A stretch of 64,000 nt of DNA from Flavobacterium supellecticarium (lineage in GTDB: Bacteria > Bacteroidota > Bacteroidia > Flavobacteriales > Flavobacteriaceae): the NCBI RefSeq assembly GCF_004801375.1, contig NZ_SSNZ01000007.1:124001-188000 (forward strand). Reading direction: 5' to 3'. Shown one piece after another: positions 9,019 through 18,800 of this stretch (its first letter is position 1; the number at the start of each line of letters is the position of its first letter). The position numbers and the translations under genes were made by a program. The notes under the pieces are model-generated. The model saw only the letters and a list, made by a program, of their open reading frames with translations, was not told the origin of the DNA and made no database searches.

Positions 9019-9026
9019 TATATTTG
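9019..9026 (+). promoter_or_regulatory. Likely -7 element of the rimP-nusA-infB operon
   Basis: TATATTTG fits TAnnTTTG exactly. The -33 box at the usual distance is poor. Transcription would begin near 9031 and read through a hairpin before rimP. Confidence 0.65.
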
Positions 9027-9055
9027 CGCCGTTATTTATTAATGAACTAAATAAT

Positions 9056-9081
9056 GAGGGGGCAGTAAGTCCCCTCTTTTT
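9056..9081 (+). promoter_or_regulatory. Terminator-like hairpin in the rimP leader
   Basis: GAGGGG (9056-9061) pairs with CCCCTC (9071-9076) around a nine-base loop, and T5 follows at once. It lies between the promoter and the rimP ATG at 9090, so it could act as an attenuator of the whole rimP-nusA-infB operon. I see no competing antiterminator pairing with certainty. Confidence 0.55.
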
Positions 9082-9089
9082 ATACTAAT

Positions 9090-9554
9090 ATGGCATTTAA
9101 AGATAAAGTTAGCGCGTTGCTGGATGAGGGGTTGTCTCAAAAGCCGTCTCTTTTTTTAATTGATTTAACAATAACCGATACTTACAAAATTATTGTAACT
9201 TTAGACGGTGATAATGGTGTGAGTCTTCAGGACTGTATTGATATTAGCCGGGCTATTGAACATAATCTGGATCGGGAAGAGCAGGATTTTTCGCTGGAAG
9301 TGGCTTCTGCAGGAGCATCCACACCGCTAAAAACCCCGAGACAATACAAGAAGAATATCGGAAGAAAACTGAAAGTGACAACCGCAACCGAAAAAATCGA
9401 AGCGGAACTAACAGATGCCAATGAAGAATTTGTTGTTTTGGAATGGAAAGCCAGAGAACCAAAACAAGTTGGTAAAGGAAAAGAAACCGTTCATAAAAAA
9501 GCGGAAATTCCTTATTCGGATATCAAGGAAGCAATTGTTATAATAACATTTTAA
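9090..9554 (+). CDS. rimP: Ribosome maturation factor RimP
   Basis: The 154-residue protein has the two-domain RimP layout. The N-terminal alpha/beta domain contains [15 protein letters not shown] and ends with the family motif [11 protein letters not shown]-terminal SH3-like barrel begins near residue 75 ([11 protein letters not shown]). RimP assists late 30S subunit assembly. It is followed after 14 bases by nusA, the near-universal rimP-nusA-infB order, which supports the call. The start ATG at 9090 gives the expected length. Confidence 0.95.
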   Translation: MAFKDKVSALLDEGLSQKPSLFLIDLTITDTYKIIVTLDGDNGVSLQDCIDISRAIEHNLDREEQDFSLEVASAGASTPLKTPRQYKKNIGRKLKVTTATEKIEAELTDANEEFVVLEWKAREPKQVGKGKETVHKKAEIPYSDIKEAIVIITF

Positions 9555-9568
9555 ATAAAAAAGTTTGC

Positions 9569-10813
9569 ATGGAAAATATTGCATTAATCGAATCGTTTTC
9601 AGAATTTAAAGACGATAAACTAATCGACAGAGTTACCTTAATGGCAATTTTAGAAGATGTGTTTAGAAATGCATTGAAGAAGAAATATGGTTCGGATGAT
9701 AACTTCGATATTATTATAAATCCTGATAAAGGGGATATGGAGATCTGGAGAAACCGTGTGGTGGTTGCCGATGGTGAAGTAGAAGATCAAAACTCCGAAA
9801 TCTCTTTGTCTGAAGCCCGTAAAATCGAGCCGGATTTCGAAGTAGGTGAAGAAGTGTCTGAAGAGGTAAAATTAATCCAGTTAGGTAGAAGAGCTATTTT
9901 AGCATTGCGTCAGAACCTGATTTCTAAAATTCACGAACACGATAATACCAATCTTTATAAGCAATTTAAAGATTTAATTGGCGATATTTACACGGCAGAA
10001 GTGCATCACGTACGTCCAAAAGCAGTTATTCTGGTGGATGACGAAGGAAATGAAATCGTGTTGCCAAAAGAAAAACAAATCCCGTCCGATTTCTTCCGTA
10101 AAGGAGATAACGTGCGTGGAATCATTGAAAATGTGGAGTTGAAAGGGAATAAACCTCAAATCATTATGTCCCGTACTTCTGAAAAATTCCTTGAAAAATT
10201 ATTCGAACAGGAAATTCCGGAGGTATTCGACGGTTTGATTACGGTGAAAAAAGTAGTGCGTATTCCAGGTGAAAAAGCAAAAGTAGCTGTAGATTCGTAC
10301 GATGACAGAATTGATCCGGTTGGAGCTTGTGTCGGTATGAAAGGTTCTCGTATCCACGGTATCGTTCGCGAATTGGGTAATGAAAACATCGATGTGATCA
10401 ATTACACTTCCAATACGCAATTGTTTATTACCAGAGCGCTTAGCCCGGCTAAAGTGTCTTCTGTGAAAATTGATGAAGAAAAGAAATCCGCCGAAGTATT
10501 CCTGAAACTGGAAGAAGTGTCAAAAGCAATCGGACGTGGTGGACATAACATCAAATTGGCAGGATTGTTAACCGGATACGAACTGGATGTAATCCGTGAA
10601 GGAAATACATTAGAGGAAGAGGATGATGTTGAATTAACAGAATTCTCTGATGAAATCGAAGGATGGGTTATCGAAGAGTTTGCTAAAATCGGATTGGATA
10701 CGGCAAGAAGTATATTAAACCAGGATGTGGCCGATTTAGTAAGAAGAACGGATCTTGAAGAAGAAACGGTTTTAGAGGTTATCCGGATTTTAAAAGAAGA
10801 ATTCGAAGACTAA
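9569..10813 (+). CDS. nusA: Transcription termination/antitermination factor NusA
   Basis: The 414-residue protein has the NusA N-terminal RNA-polymerase-binding domain (about 1-125), an S1 domain (about 130-200), and two KH domains with the GMKGSRIHGIVRELGNE and GRGGHNIKLA motifs. A short C-terminal helix-hairpin-helix-type tail ends in acidic residues. It lacks the long C-terminal repeats of the E. coli protein, as is usual in Bacteroidota. It sits between rimP and infB. NusA binds nascent RNA and RNA polymerase, controlling pausing and termination, so it could act on the hairpin in its own operon leader. Confidence 0.96.
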   Translation: MENIALIESFSEFKDDKLIDRVTLMAILEDVFRNALKKKYGSDDNFDIIINPDKGDMEIWRNRVVVADGEVEDQNSEISLSEARKIEPDFEVGEEVSEEVKLIQLGRRAILALRQNLISKIHEHDNTNLYKQFKDLIGDIYTAEVHHVRPKAVILVDDEGNEIVLPKEKQIPSDFFRKGDNVRGIIENVELKGNKPQIIMSRTSEKFLEKLFEQEIPEVFDGLITVKKVVRIPGEKAKVAVDSYDDRIDPVGACVGMKGSRIHGIVRELGNENIDVINYTSNTQLFITRALSPAKVSSVKIDEEKKSAEVFLKLEEVSKAIGRGGHNIKLAGLLTGYELDVIREGNTLEEEDDVELTEFSDEIEGWVIEEFAKIGLDTARSILNQDVADLVRRTDLEEETVLEVIRILKEEFED

Positions 10814-10870
10814 CACAAGGAATACAGCTAAACAACAACACACGCATTACGATAATATTAAAAAGATTAT

Positions 10871-13792
10871 ATGTCTGAAGAAAGAGTAATAAGAATTAAC
10901 AAGGTTTTAAGGGAATTAAACATTTCTCTGGATAGAGCTGTGGACTATTTAAAAGATAAGGGATATACAATTGAATCCAGTCCGAATGCTAAAATTTCTA
11001 ATGAGGAATATTCTATCTTGTGCGGTCAATTCTCTGCTGATAAAGGTAAAAAGGTGGCTTCTCTGGAGGTGAGCGAGGAGAAAAAGAAAGAGAAAGAGGC
11101 CTTGCGGGTGGAAAGAGAACGTGAGATGGAAGAGAAACGCAAAGAGGAAGAAAAACAACGTCAGGATATTATCAAAGCCAAAGCGACCCTTTCCGGGCCG
11201 AAAGCTATTGGTAAAATCGACCTGAACCCGAAAAAAACTGAAGTTGTTGCTGAAAAACCTTCTTCAGAAGAATCGGAAGTCGTAAACACTCCGGAAGTAA
11301 AACCGGAAGTAGAACATAAAGCGGTGGAAGAAAAAATCGTAGAAAAAACTCCTGAAGTAGCTCCTGTAGCACCAGAACCAAAAGAGGTGAAGGAAATCAA
11401 GGAAGTTAAAGAGGTTAAAGAGATTAAGGATGTTAAAGTAGTTAAGGAAGAAAAAACAGAAAAAGCGGAACCGGCTAAACCTGCCGCTGCTGCTGATGCA
11501 CCTGTTGAGGAAGAGCGTATTGAAACGCAATACCAAAAACTTTCCGGAACAACTTTTACCGGTCAGATGATCGACCTTTCTCAGTTTAATAAACCGAAAA
11601 AGAAGAAAGAAGAATTCAAAAAAGACAACAACAAACCGAACACGGGTAATACTACCAATGCTGGTCAGGGTGGTCAGAATTCAAATAACAACAATGCCAA
11701 TAAGAGCAAAAGAAAGCGTATTCCGCCAAAACCGGGAACGCCAGGAGCTCAGCAAGGTACCAATCCACAGCAAGGTGGTGGTAACAACAACAACCGTCAG
11801 GGTGGAGGAAATAATCCGAGATTCGGAAATAATAAGCCTGGATTCCAAAAAGGAAACCGTCCGGCAATTGTTTCTAAAGTCGAGCCTACGGAAGAAGAAG
11901 TTAAAAACCAAATCAAAGAAACGTTAGAAAGACTTCAAGGTAAAGGAAGTAAGTCTAAAGCAGCAAAATACAGAAGAGATAAAAGAGATTCGCATCGTCA
12001 GAAATCAGACGACGAGCAAAGAGCGATGGAAGAAGGAAGCAAAGTGCTTAAAGTAACGGAATTCGTTACTGTAGGTGAAATTGCGACCATGATGGATGTG
12101 CCAATCACTAAAGTTATCGGAACCTGTATGTCATTGGGTATCATGGTGACCATGAACCAACGATTGGATGCTGAAACGCTTTCTATTGTAGCGGATGAGT
12201 TTGGGTATGAAGTAGAATTTATTACAACCGATATCGAAGAAGCAATCGAGGTAGTGGAAGACAGACCGGAAGATCTGGAACACCGCGCACCGATTGTAAC
12301 GGTAATGGGTCACGTTGACCACGGTAAAACATCCTTATTGGATTATATCCGTAAGACTAATGTTATCGCAGGAGAGTCCGGAGGTATTACACAGCACATT
12401 GGTGCTTATGGAGTACGATTGGATAACGGTCAGCGTATCGCATTCTTAGATACTCCGGGTCACGAGGCGTTTACCGCGATGCGTGCCCGTGGTGCTCAGG
12501 TTACGGATATCGTAATTATCGTGATTGCTGCCGACGACGACATCATGCCGCAAACCAAAGAGGCGATCAGCCACGCGCAAGCTGCAGGTGTACCGTTGAT
12601 TTTTGCAATCAATAAAGTGGATAAACCTACGGCAAATCCTGAAAAAATTAAAGAAAAACTAGCCGGTATGAACCTATTGGTTGAAGACTGGGGTGGTAAA
12701 TACCAATCACACGATATCTCTGCTAAAACAGGATTAGGAGTGAAAGAATTACTTGAAAAAGTATTGTTGGAAGCTGAAATCCTTGATTTAAAAGCGAATC
12801 CAAACAAACCGGCTGTCGGAACGGTAGTAGAAGCCTTCCTTGATAAAGGACGTGGTTACGTGTCTACTGTACTGGTTCAGGCAGGAACATTGCGAATCGG
12901 AGATTATGTATTGGCAGGTAAACACCATGGTAAGGTGAAAGCGATGCATGATGAGCGAGGACATAATATCAAAGAAGCAGGTCCTTCTACGCCGATTTCA
13001 ATCTTAGGTCTTGATGGAGCGCCAACAGCAGGGGATAAGTTTAGTGTGTTTGAAGATGAAAGAGAAGCAAAACAAATCGCTGTTAAACGTACACAATTAT
13101 TACGTGAGCAATCGGTTCGTACGCAGAAACATATTACACTTGCCGAAATCGGCCGTCGTATCGCTTTAGGTCAGTTTAAAGAATTAAACATCATCCTTAA
13201 AGGGGACGTGGATGGATCGGTAGAAGCATTATCGGATTCCTTCTCAAAATTATCAACCGAAGAAATCCAGATCCGTATCATCCACAAAGGAGTTGGTGCA
13301 ATTACCGAATCCGACGTATTGTTGGCTTCTGCATCGGATGCGATCATCATCGGATTTAACGTACGTCCTTCCGGAAGTGCAAAACAATTGGCTGATAAAG
13401 AAGAAATCGATATCCGAAACTATTCGATCATTTACGACGCTATCGACGATTTGAAAGATGCGATGGAGGGTATGTTGTCACCGGAATTAAAAGAAGAAAT
13501 TACCGGTACTGCCGAAATCCGCGAAACATTCAAAATCTCGAAAGTGGGTACAATTGCAGGATGTATGGTTACCGATGGTAAAATCTTCCGTAACTCGAGA
13601 ATCCGACTTATCCGTGATGGTGTGGTAATCTTTACCGGTGAATTGAGTACACTGAAACGTTTTAAAGACGATGTGAAAGAAGTTTCCAAAGGATATGACT
13701 GTGGTATGCAGATCAAAAACTACAACGATATCAAAGAATACGATATTATTGAAGGATTCCAGGAAGTGGAAGTGAAGAAGAAACTTAAATAA
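10871..13792 (+). CDS. infB: Translation initiation factor IF-2
   Basis: The 973-residue protein has an N-terminal IF2N-like helix (RINKVLRELNISLDRA), then a long low-complexity linker to about residue 390. The linker is first Lys/Glu/Val-rich and then Asn/Gly/Gln-rich. The G domain contains GHVDHGKTS (about residues 479-487), DTPGHEAF and NKVDKP, followed by domains II, III and IV (EVEVKKKLK end). IF-2 brings fMet-tRNA to the 30S subunit and drives subunit joining. It is the last gene of the rimP operon and is followed by a strong hairpin terminator. Confidence 0.97.
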   Translation: MSEERVIRINKVLRELNISLDRAVDYLKDKGYTIESSPNAKISNEEYSILCGQFSADKGKKVASLEVSEEKKKEKEALRVEREREMEEKRKEEEKQRQDIIKAKATLSGPKAIGKIDLNPKKTEVVAEKPSSEESEVVNTPEVKPEVEHKAVEEKIVEKTPEVAPVAPEPKEVKEIKEVKEVKEIKDVKVVKEEKTEKAEPAKPAAAADAPVEEERIETQYQKLSGTTFTGQMIDLSQFNKPKKKKEEFKKDNNKPNTGNTTNAGQGGQNSNNNNANKSKRKRIPPKPGTPGAQQGTNPQQGGGNNNNRQGGGNNPRFGNNKPGFQKGNRPAIVSKVEPTEEEVKNQIKETLERLQGKGSKSKAAKYRRDKRDSHRQKSDDEQRAMEEGSKVLKVTEFVTVGEIATMMDVPITKVIGTCMSLGIMVTMNQRLDAETLSIVADEFGYEVEFITTDIEEAIEVVEDRPEDLEHRAPIVTVMGHVDHGKTSLLDYIRKTNVIAGESGGITQHIGAYGVRLDNGQRIAFLDTPGHEAFTAMRARGAQVTDIVIIVIAADDDIMPQTKEAISHAQAAGVPLIFAINKVDKPTANPEKIKEKLAGMNLLVEDWGGKYQSHDISAKTGLGVKELLEKVLLEAEILDLKANPNKPAVGTVVEAFLDKGRGYVSTVLVQAGTLRIGDYVLAGKHHGKVKAMHDERGHNIKEAGPSTPISILGLDGAPTAGDKFSVFEDEREAKQIAVKRTQLLREQSVRTQKHITLAEIGRRIALGQFKELNIILKGDVDGSVEALSDSFSKLSTEEIQIRIIHKGVGAITESDVLLASASDAIIIGFNVRPSGSAKQLADKEEIDIRNYSIIYDAIDDLKDAMEGMLSPELKEEITGTAEIRETFKISKVGTIAGCMVTDGKIFRNSRIRLIRDGVVIFTGELSTLKRFKDDVKEVSKGYDCGMQIKNYNDIKEYDIIEGFQEVEVKKKLK

Positions 13793-13798
13793 TTGGAA

Positions 13799-13829
13799 CA
13801 CCTGACAGGTTTTTAAAATCTGTCAGTGA
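13799..13829. repeat. Dispersed palindromic repeat, copy 1 (degenerate)
   Basis: CACCTGACAGGTTT, a short A/T centre and CTGTCAGTG form an imperfect palindrome. The same core occurs at 25995-26027 and 26132-26164. Confidence 0.6.
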
Positions 13830-13841
13830 GTTGTGATAACT

Positions 13842-13873
13842 AAAAAGCTCCGCAAAATTGCGGAGCTTTTTTT
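13842..13873 (+). terminator. Terminator of rimP-nusA-infB
   Basis: The stem GCTCCGCAA (13847-13855) pairs with TTGCGGAGC (13858-13866), preceded by A5 and followed by T7. Confidence 0.9.
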
Positions 13874-13878
13874 ATTTT

Positions 13879-13899
13879 AAACCCGGTATTACCGGGTTT
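13879..13899 (-). terminator. Possible terminator of the SPOR-domain gene
   Basis: AAACCCGGT and ACCGGGTTT form a short stem just beyond the minus-strand stop at 13905. The T tract on the minus strand is interrupted, so the hairpin at 13842 may do the job instead. Confidence 0.4.
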
Positions 13900-13904
13900 T
13901 GTTT

Positions 13905-14297
13905 TTATTGTTTGTTCGGTTTTATCAGTAAAGCATTCGGGTATTTTTTCTTGATGTCCAGGAGGTTTTTTTCGGCTTCTATTCGTGTTTTAAACGAACC
14001 GATCCAAACCTTGTAGGAAGGATTGTTATATACGATGGTTCCGTCCATATTTCTGAATTCTTTTCGGAAATTTACCAACGTTTTTTTAGCTTCGTCATTA
14101 GTACCGTAAAAAATTTGAATTTTATACCGATCGTTAACAGTTATAGAGCTGTTTATTTTTCGTTTTTCATTTAAAAGCTGTTCGAATTTCGGATCCTGAT
14201 CGATGTTAATTTTTGAGGTTTGTGCCTGTGCTATTGGGCTTAAAAATAAAGCGATTAAAGGTAAAAAGTGAATTTTGTTTACGGGTAAGATTCTCAT
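13905..14297 (-). CDS. Exported SPOR-domain protein
   Basis: From the ATG at 14297 the product has 130 residues. It has a signal peptide (MRILPVNKIHFLPLIALFL, cleavage after AQA), a short linker, then a SPOR domain of about 70 residues (YKIQIFYGTNDEAKKTL to ALLIKPN). SPOR domains bind denuded peptidoglycan glycan strands, usually at division sites. A longer frame starting at 14318 adds seven residues ahead of the signal peptide and is less likely. It is convergent with infB. Its exact role in septation or envelope upkeep is unknown. Confidence 0.85.
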   Translation of the reverse strand: MRILPVNKIHFLPLIALFLSPIAQAQTSKINIDQDPKFEQLLNEKRKINSSITVNDRYKIQIFYGTNDEAKKTLVNFRKEFRNMDGTIVYNNPSYKVWIGSFKTRIEAEKNLLDIKKKYPNALLIKPNKQ

Positions 14298-14401
14298 AAT
14301 GAAGTATGTTTGCTGCAAAAATACAATTATTCCGTGAAAACGGGCTTTGGTAGTTTATTTAGAATGGGTATAAATTGCAATTAAGATAAATTTAAGGTTT
14401 T

Positions 14402-14428
14402 TTGAATAGTACATAAGTCGTATTTTTG
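14402..14428 (+). promoter_or_regulatory. Likely promoter of the act-cox operon
   Basis: TTG at 14402-14404 and TATTTTTG at 14421-14428, spacing 16 bases, slightly short. It is the only good -7 match upstream of the cytochrome c gene at 14514. Confidence 0.5.
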
Positions 14429-14513
14429 TCGGAGTTTATAAATAAGGTAGGCTTTTGTTTTAGGACTATTACAGACAAAATCGTGCCAAATTTAGTTGAT
14501 AATCATTTTAACT

Positions 14514-15788
14514 ATGAAAAAAGTGGGTAACCATAAATCGTTTTCAAAGATTTTATTGTTCAGTTTAGCATTAGTGCTATCTTTTTCTTTTACCTCCAAT
14601 GCACAGGATGCAGCTGCAGGTAAAGCGCTTTTTAATTCTAATTGTGCCGCTTGTCACAAGTTGGATGCAGCAATGACGGGGCCTGCGCTTCGTGGTGTTA
14701 CAGAACGACATGACACAGCCTGGTTGCATAAATGGATTAAAAACAGTTCCGAGTTGATTAAATCCGGTGATGCCAAAGCTATTAAGGTGTTTGAGGAGAA
14801 TGACAAGAAAGTAATGACTGCTTTCCCGCAATTGTCTGATGCCGATATCGATAATATCTTAGCGTATACTTCTCAACCTAAGGAGGAGCCTAAGGCTGCT
14901 GCTGCAGGTGGTGGTGCTACTGCCGGTGCTCAGGAAGGTGGGGTTTCTAATAACCTGGTTTTAGGGGTTTTAGCGGTAGTGCTTGCTATGTTGGTAGCAA
15001 TGTTATTGTTCGTGAAAAACGTACTGAACAAAATTGCGAAAGCGAACGGTATCGAGGCTCCTGTGAAAGAAAAGTCGTTACCAATCTGGATTGCATTCGC
15101 CAGAAATCAATTCCTGGTATTAGTGTCGGTTATTGTAATGCTTTTAGTTGGAGCATACTTTATCTACGGATACTTGATGCAGATAGGTGTTGATCAAGGA
15201 TATGAGCCGATTCAGCCAATTCACTTCTCGCATAAAATTCACGCAGGTGATAACGGTATTGATTGTAAATACTGTCACTCTTCTGCTCGTGTTAGTAAAA
15301 CTTCAGGTATTCCATCGTTGAATGTTTGTATGAACTGTCATAAAAACATCAATGAATTCCAGGGGGATGCGGATTCAACTTATGTTGAGCATACTAAAGA
15401 ATTCTACTCTGCTGAAATCCAAAAACTATACGATGCTGTAGGATGGGATAAAACAGCTCAAAAATATACAGGAAAAGTGAAACCTGTTAAGTGGGTTCGT
15501 GTTCATAATCTTCCTGACTTTGTGTACTTCAATCACTCACAGCACGTGTCTGTTGCGGGATTAGAGTGTCAGAAATGTCACGGTCCGGTTGAGACTATGG
15601 AAATTATGAGACAACATTCTCCGTTAACTATGGGATGGTGTGTGAACTGTCACAGAGAAACCAATGTTAATGTGGAAGGTAACGAGTACTACAAAAAAAT
15701 CCACGAAGAACTATCCAAAAAATATGGTGTAGATAAATTGACTGCTGCACAAATGGGAGGTTTAGAGTGTGGTAAATGTCACTATTAA
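14514..15788 (+). CDS. actA: Alternative complex III subunit ActA, multihaem cytochrome c
   Basis: The 424-residue product has six CxxCH haem sites. An N-terminal monohaem domain follows the signal peptide (C44-C47-H48). A Pro/Ala/Gly-rich linker, two membrane helices (about 147-170 and 198-222) and a pentahaem domain follow (H255, H276, H356, H380, H423). The last haem motif ends one residue before the C-terminus. The pentahaem part is the ActA electron-transfer subunit of the quinol-oxidising complex that replaces bc1 in Flavobacterium. The N-terminal domain looks like an added cytochrome c that may pass electrons onward. The start at 14514 is preferred over 14496, which adds six residues before the signal peptide. 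Confidence 0.93.
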   Translation: MKKVGNHKSFSKILLFSLALVLSFSFTSNAQDAAAGKALFNSNCAACHKLDAAMTGPALRGVTERHDTAWLHKWIKNSSELIKSGDAKAIKVFEENDKKVMTAFPQLSDADIDNILAYTSQPKEEPKAAAAGGGATAGAQEGGVSNNLVLGVLAVVLAMLVAMLLFVKNVLNKIAKANGIEAPVKEKSLPIWIAFARNQFLVLVSVIVMLLVGAYFIYGYLMQIGVDQGYEPIQPIHFSHKIHAGDNGIDCKYCHSSARVSKTSGIPSLNVCMNCHKNINEFQGDADSTYVEHTKEFYSAEIQKLYDAVGWDKTAQKYTGKVKPVKWVRVHNLPDFVYFNHSQHVSVAGLECQKCHGPVETMEIMRQHSPLTMGWCVNCHRETNVNVEGNEYYKKIHEELSKKYGVDKLTAAQMGGLECGKCHY

Positions 15789-15820
15789 TAAATAAATTAA
15801 GAAGCTAATATCTATATACA

Positions 15821-18800
15821 ATGGCATCAAACAAAAAATACTGGAAAAGTGTTGAAGAACTAAACGAAAATAGTTCTATTGTTGAGACGCTAAGAAACAA
15901 TGAGTTTGTTGAGGAAATTCCTACTGATGAATTTCTTGGAGATAAGGATGCCTTATCGACTTCATCAACTACTCGTCGTGACTTTTTGAAATACGTAGGA
16001 TTTTCTACAGCAGCAGCTTCTTTAGCTGCGTGTGAAGGTCCGGTAATCAAGTCTATTCCTTATGTAGTTCAACCTGAAGAGATCATTCCGGGTGTTGCAG
16101 ATTTCTATGCAACAACTATTGCGGATGGTTTTGATTTCGCGAATATCCTTATCAAAACGCGTGAAGGTCGTCCTATCAAGGTTGAAAATAATAATTTGCC
16201 GAATGCAAAAACCGGAGCGAATGCAAGAGTTCATGCTTCTGTATTGTCGCTTTACGATAGTCTTCGTTTAAAGCAATCTAAAATTGAAGGTAAAGATGCT
16301 TCATGGGCAGATGTTGATGCTAAAGTAACAGCAGCATTGGCAGATGCTAAAGCAAAAGGTGGACAAGTGGTTCTTTTAACCGGAACGATGGCTAGTCCGT
16401 CTACGGATAAATTAATCGCTGATTTTATCGCAAAAAATCCTACTGCAAAACATGTAGTATATGATGCAGTTTCAAGTTCTGATGCTCTTGATGCTTTCCA
16501 AATGGTATATGGTGAAAGAGCTTTAGCGGATTATGATTTCTCAAAAGCAGATGTTATTGTTTCTGTTGGTGCTGATATCTTAGGAGATTGGCAAGGTGGT
16601 GGATATGATGCCGGATATGCACAGGGACGTATTCCTAAAAACGGGAAAATGTCGAAACATATCCAAATTGAATCCAATATGTCACTTGCGGGAGCAAACG
16701 CTGACAAGCGTATCCCGATGACTGTTACCGAGCAAAAACATGCTTTAGTAAAAATATACAATGTAATTACCGGTGCTTCCGTTTCGACTCCGAAAGTAGC
16801 AAACGAAGAAGCGGTAATGAAAGCAGCGCAACAATTGAAAGCGGCTGCCGGAAAAGGAGTTTTAGTTTCTGGTCTGGATGATGTTAATGCACAATTATTG
16901 GTGTTGGCCATCAACAGAGCTTTAAATGCTGAAGCTTTTAATCCAGCTACACCGCGTCTTATCCGTAAAGGTGATGCGAAAGCAGTAGCACAATTGGTGA
17001 AAGACATGAAAGCGGGTGTGGTACACACGTTAATCATGAACGGTGTGAACCCGGTTTATACGTTACCAAATTCTGCTGACTTCGTAGAAGGTCTTAGTAA
17101 AGTAAAAATGTCTGTTGCGTTTTCATTAAAAGAAGACGAAACGGCTTTAAAAACAAAGGTTGCCGTTGCAACGCCACACTATTTAGAGTCTTGGGGTGAT
17201 GTTTCCATCGTAAAAGGACACTATAGTATTACGCAGCCAACGATCCGTCCTTTGTTTGATACAAAACAATTCCAGGAGGCATTATTAGCGTGGACAGGAA
17301 ATCCGGCTTCTTACTATGATTTCCTTAAAGCACACGGTACTGCAGTAGTAGCGGGTGGCGCTACCTGGAACAAATTAGTACACGACGGTTTCTATGTAAC
17401 TCCGGTTACAGCAGCTGTTGGTGGTGCTAATGTTGATTTTGCTTCTGCTGCCGGAGCTTTAGCGCAAGCTAAAAACCTTGGTGGACTGGAATTAGTATTG
17501 TATACAAAAACCGGTATGGGTGATGGTCAACAGGCCAACAACCCTTGGTTACAAGAGTTCCCGGATCCGATTACACGTGTATCTTGGGATAACTACGTAA
17601 CCGTTTCTAAAAAAGACGCCGAAAAACTAGGTTTAGTAAACTATAACGTAGCAAACGGTGGATTAAACGGAAGCTACTCTACCATTGAAGTAGGTGGTGT
17701 GAAGTTGGAAAACGTTCCGGTAATCATTCAACCAGGTCAGGCTGTTGGAACTATCGGTCTTGCTTTAGGTTACGGCCGTAAAGAAGCAATGAAACAGGAA
17801 ATGCAGGTTGGGGTTAATGCCTATACGCTTTATGCAAACATGAAATCCGACCAGTCTGCAAAAGTTTCCAAAGCAAACGGAGATCACGAGTTCGCTTGTG
17901 TTCAGTTACAAAAAACATTAATGGGTAGAGGTGATATCATCAAAGAAACTACCCTTGAAATCTTCAATACTAAAGATGCTGCAGAATGGAACATTGTTCC
18001 TATGGTATCTTTAGATCACAAAGAAACACCTACCACTAAAGTAGATATCTGGGATTCTTTTGACCGTTCAGTGGGTCACCACTTTAACTTATCGATCGAC
18101 TTGAATGCCTGTACAGGTTGTGGCGCATGTGTTATCGCATGTCACGCAGAAAACAACGTACCGGTAGTAGGTAAATCTGAGGTTAGAAGAAGCCGTGATA
18201 TGCACTGGTTGCGTATTGACCGTTACTATTCTTCTCAGGATACTTTCAAAGGAGATGTGGAATTAAAAGAAGGAGCTTCCGGATTAATGAACTCTATCGA
18301 TACCTTCACCGGTATGGAAGATCCATCCGAAAATCCACAGGTTGCTTTCCAACCGGTAATGTGTCAGCACTGTAACCACGCACCATGTGAAACAGTATGT
18401 CCGGTAGCGGCTACTTCTCACGGTCGTCAGGGGCAAAACCACATGGCTTACAACCGTTGTGTGGGTACCCGTTACTGTGCAAACAACTGTCCGTATAAAG
18501 TACGTCGTTTCAACTGGTTCCTGTACAACAAAAACAGTGAGTTCGACTACCACATGAATGATGATTTAGGTCGTATGGTATTGAATCCTGATGTGAACGT
18601 TCGTTCAAGAGGGGTTATGGAGAAATGTTCACTATGTATCCAGATGACGCAGTCTACTATCTTAAAAGCGAAACGCGAAGGAAGATTGGTAGGTAAAGAC
18701 GAATTCCAGGTAGCATGTTCGGCAGCTTGTTCAAGCGGAGCAATGGTATTTGGTGACGTAAATGATAAAGAAAGTCAGGTTGCTAAATTGGCCGAAGACG

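Noticed and set aside
16531..17037. A 168-codon minus-strand frame inside actB
   Set aside because: Shadow of the actB frame, with low-complexity Ala/Ser/Phe content and no start signal.
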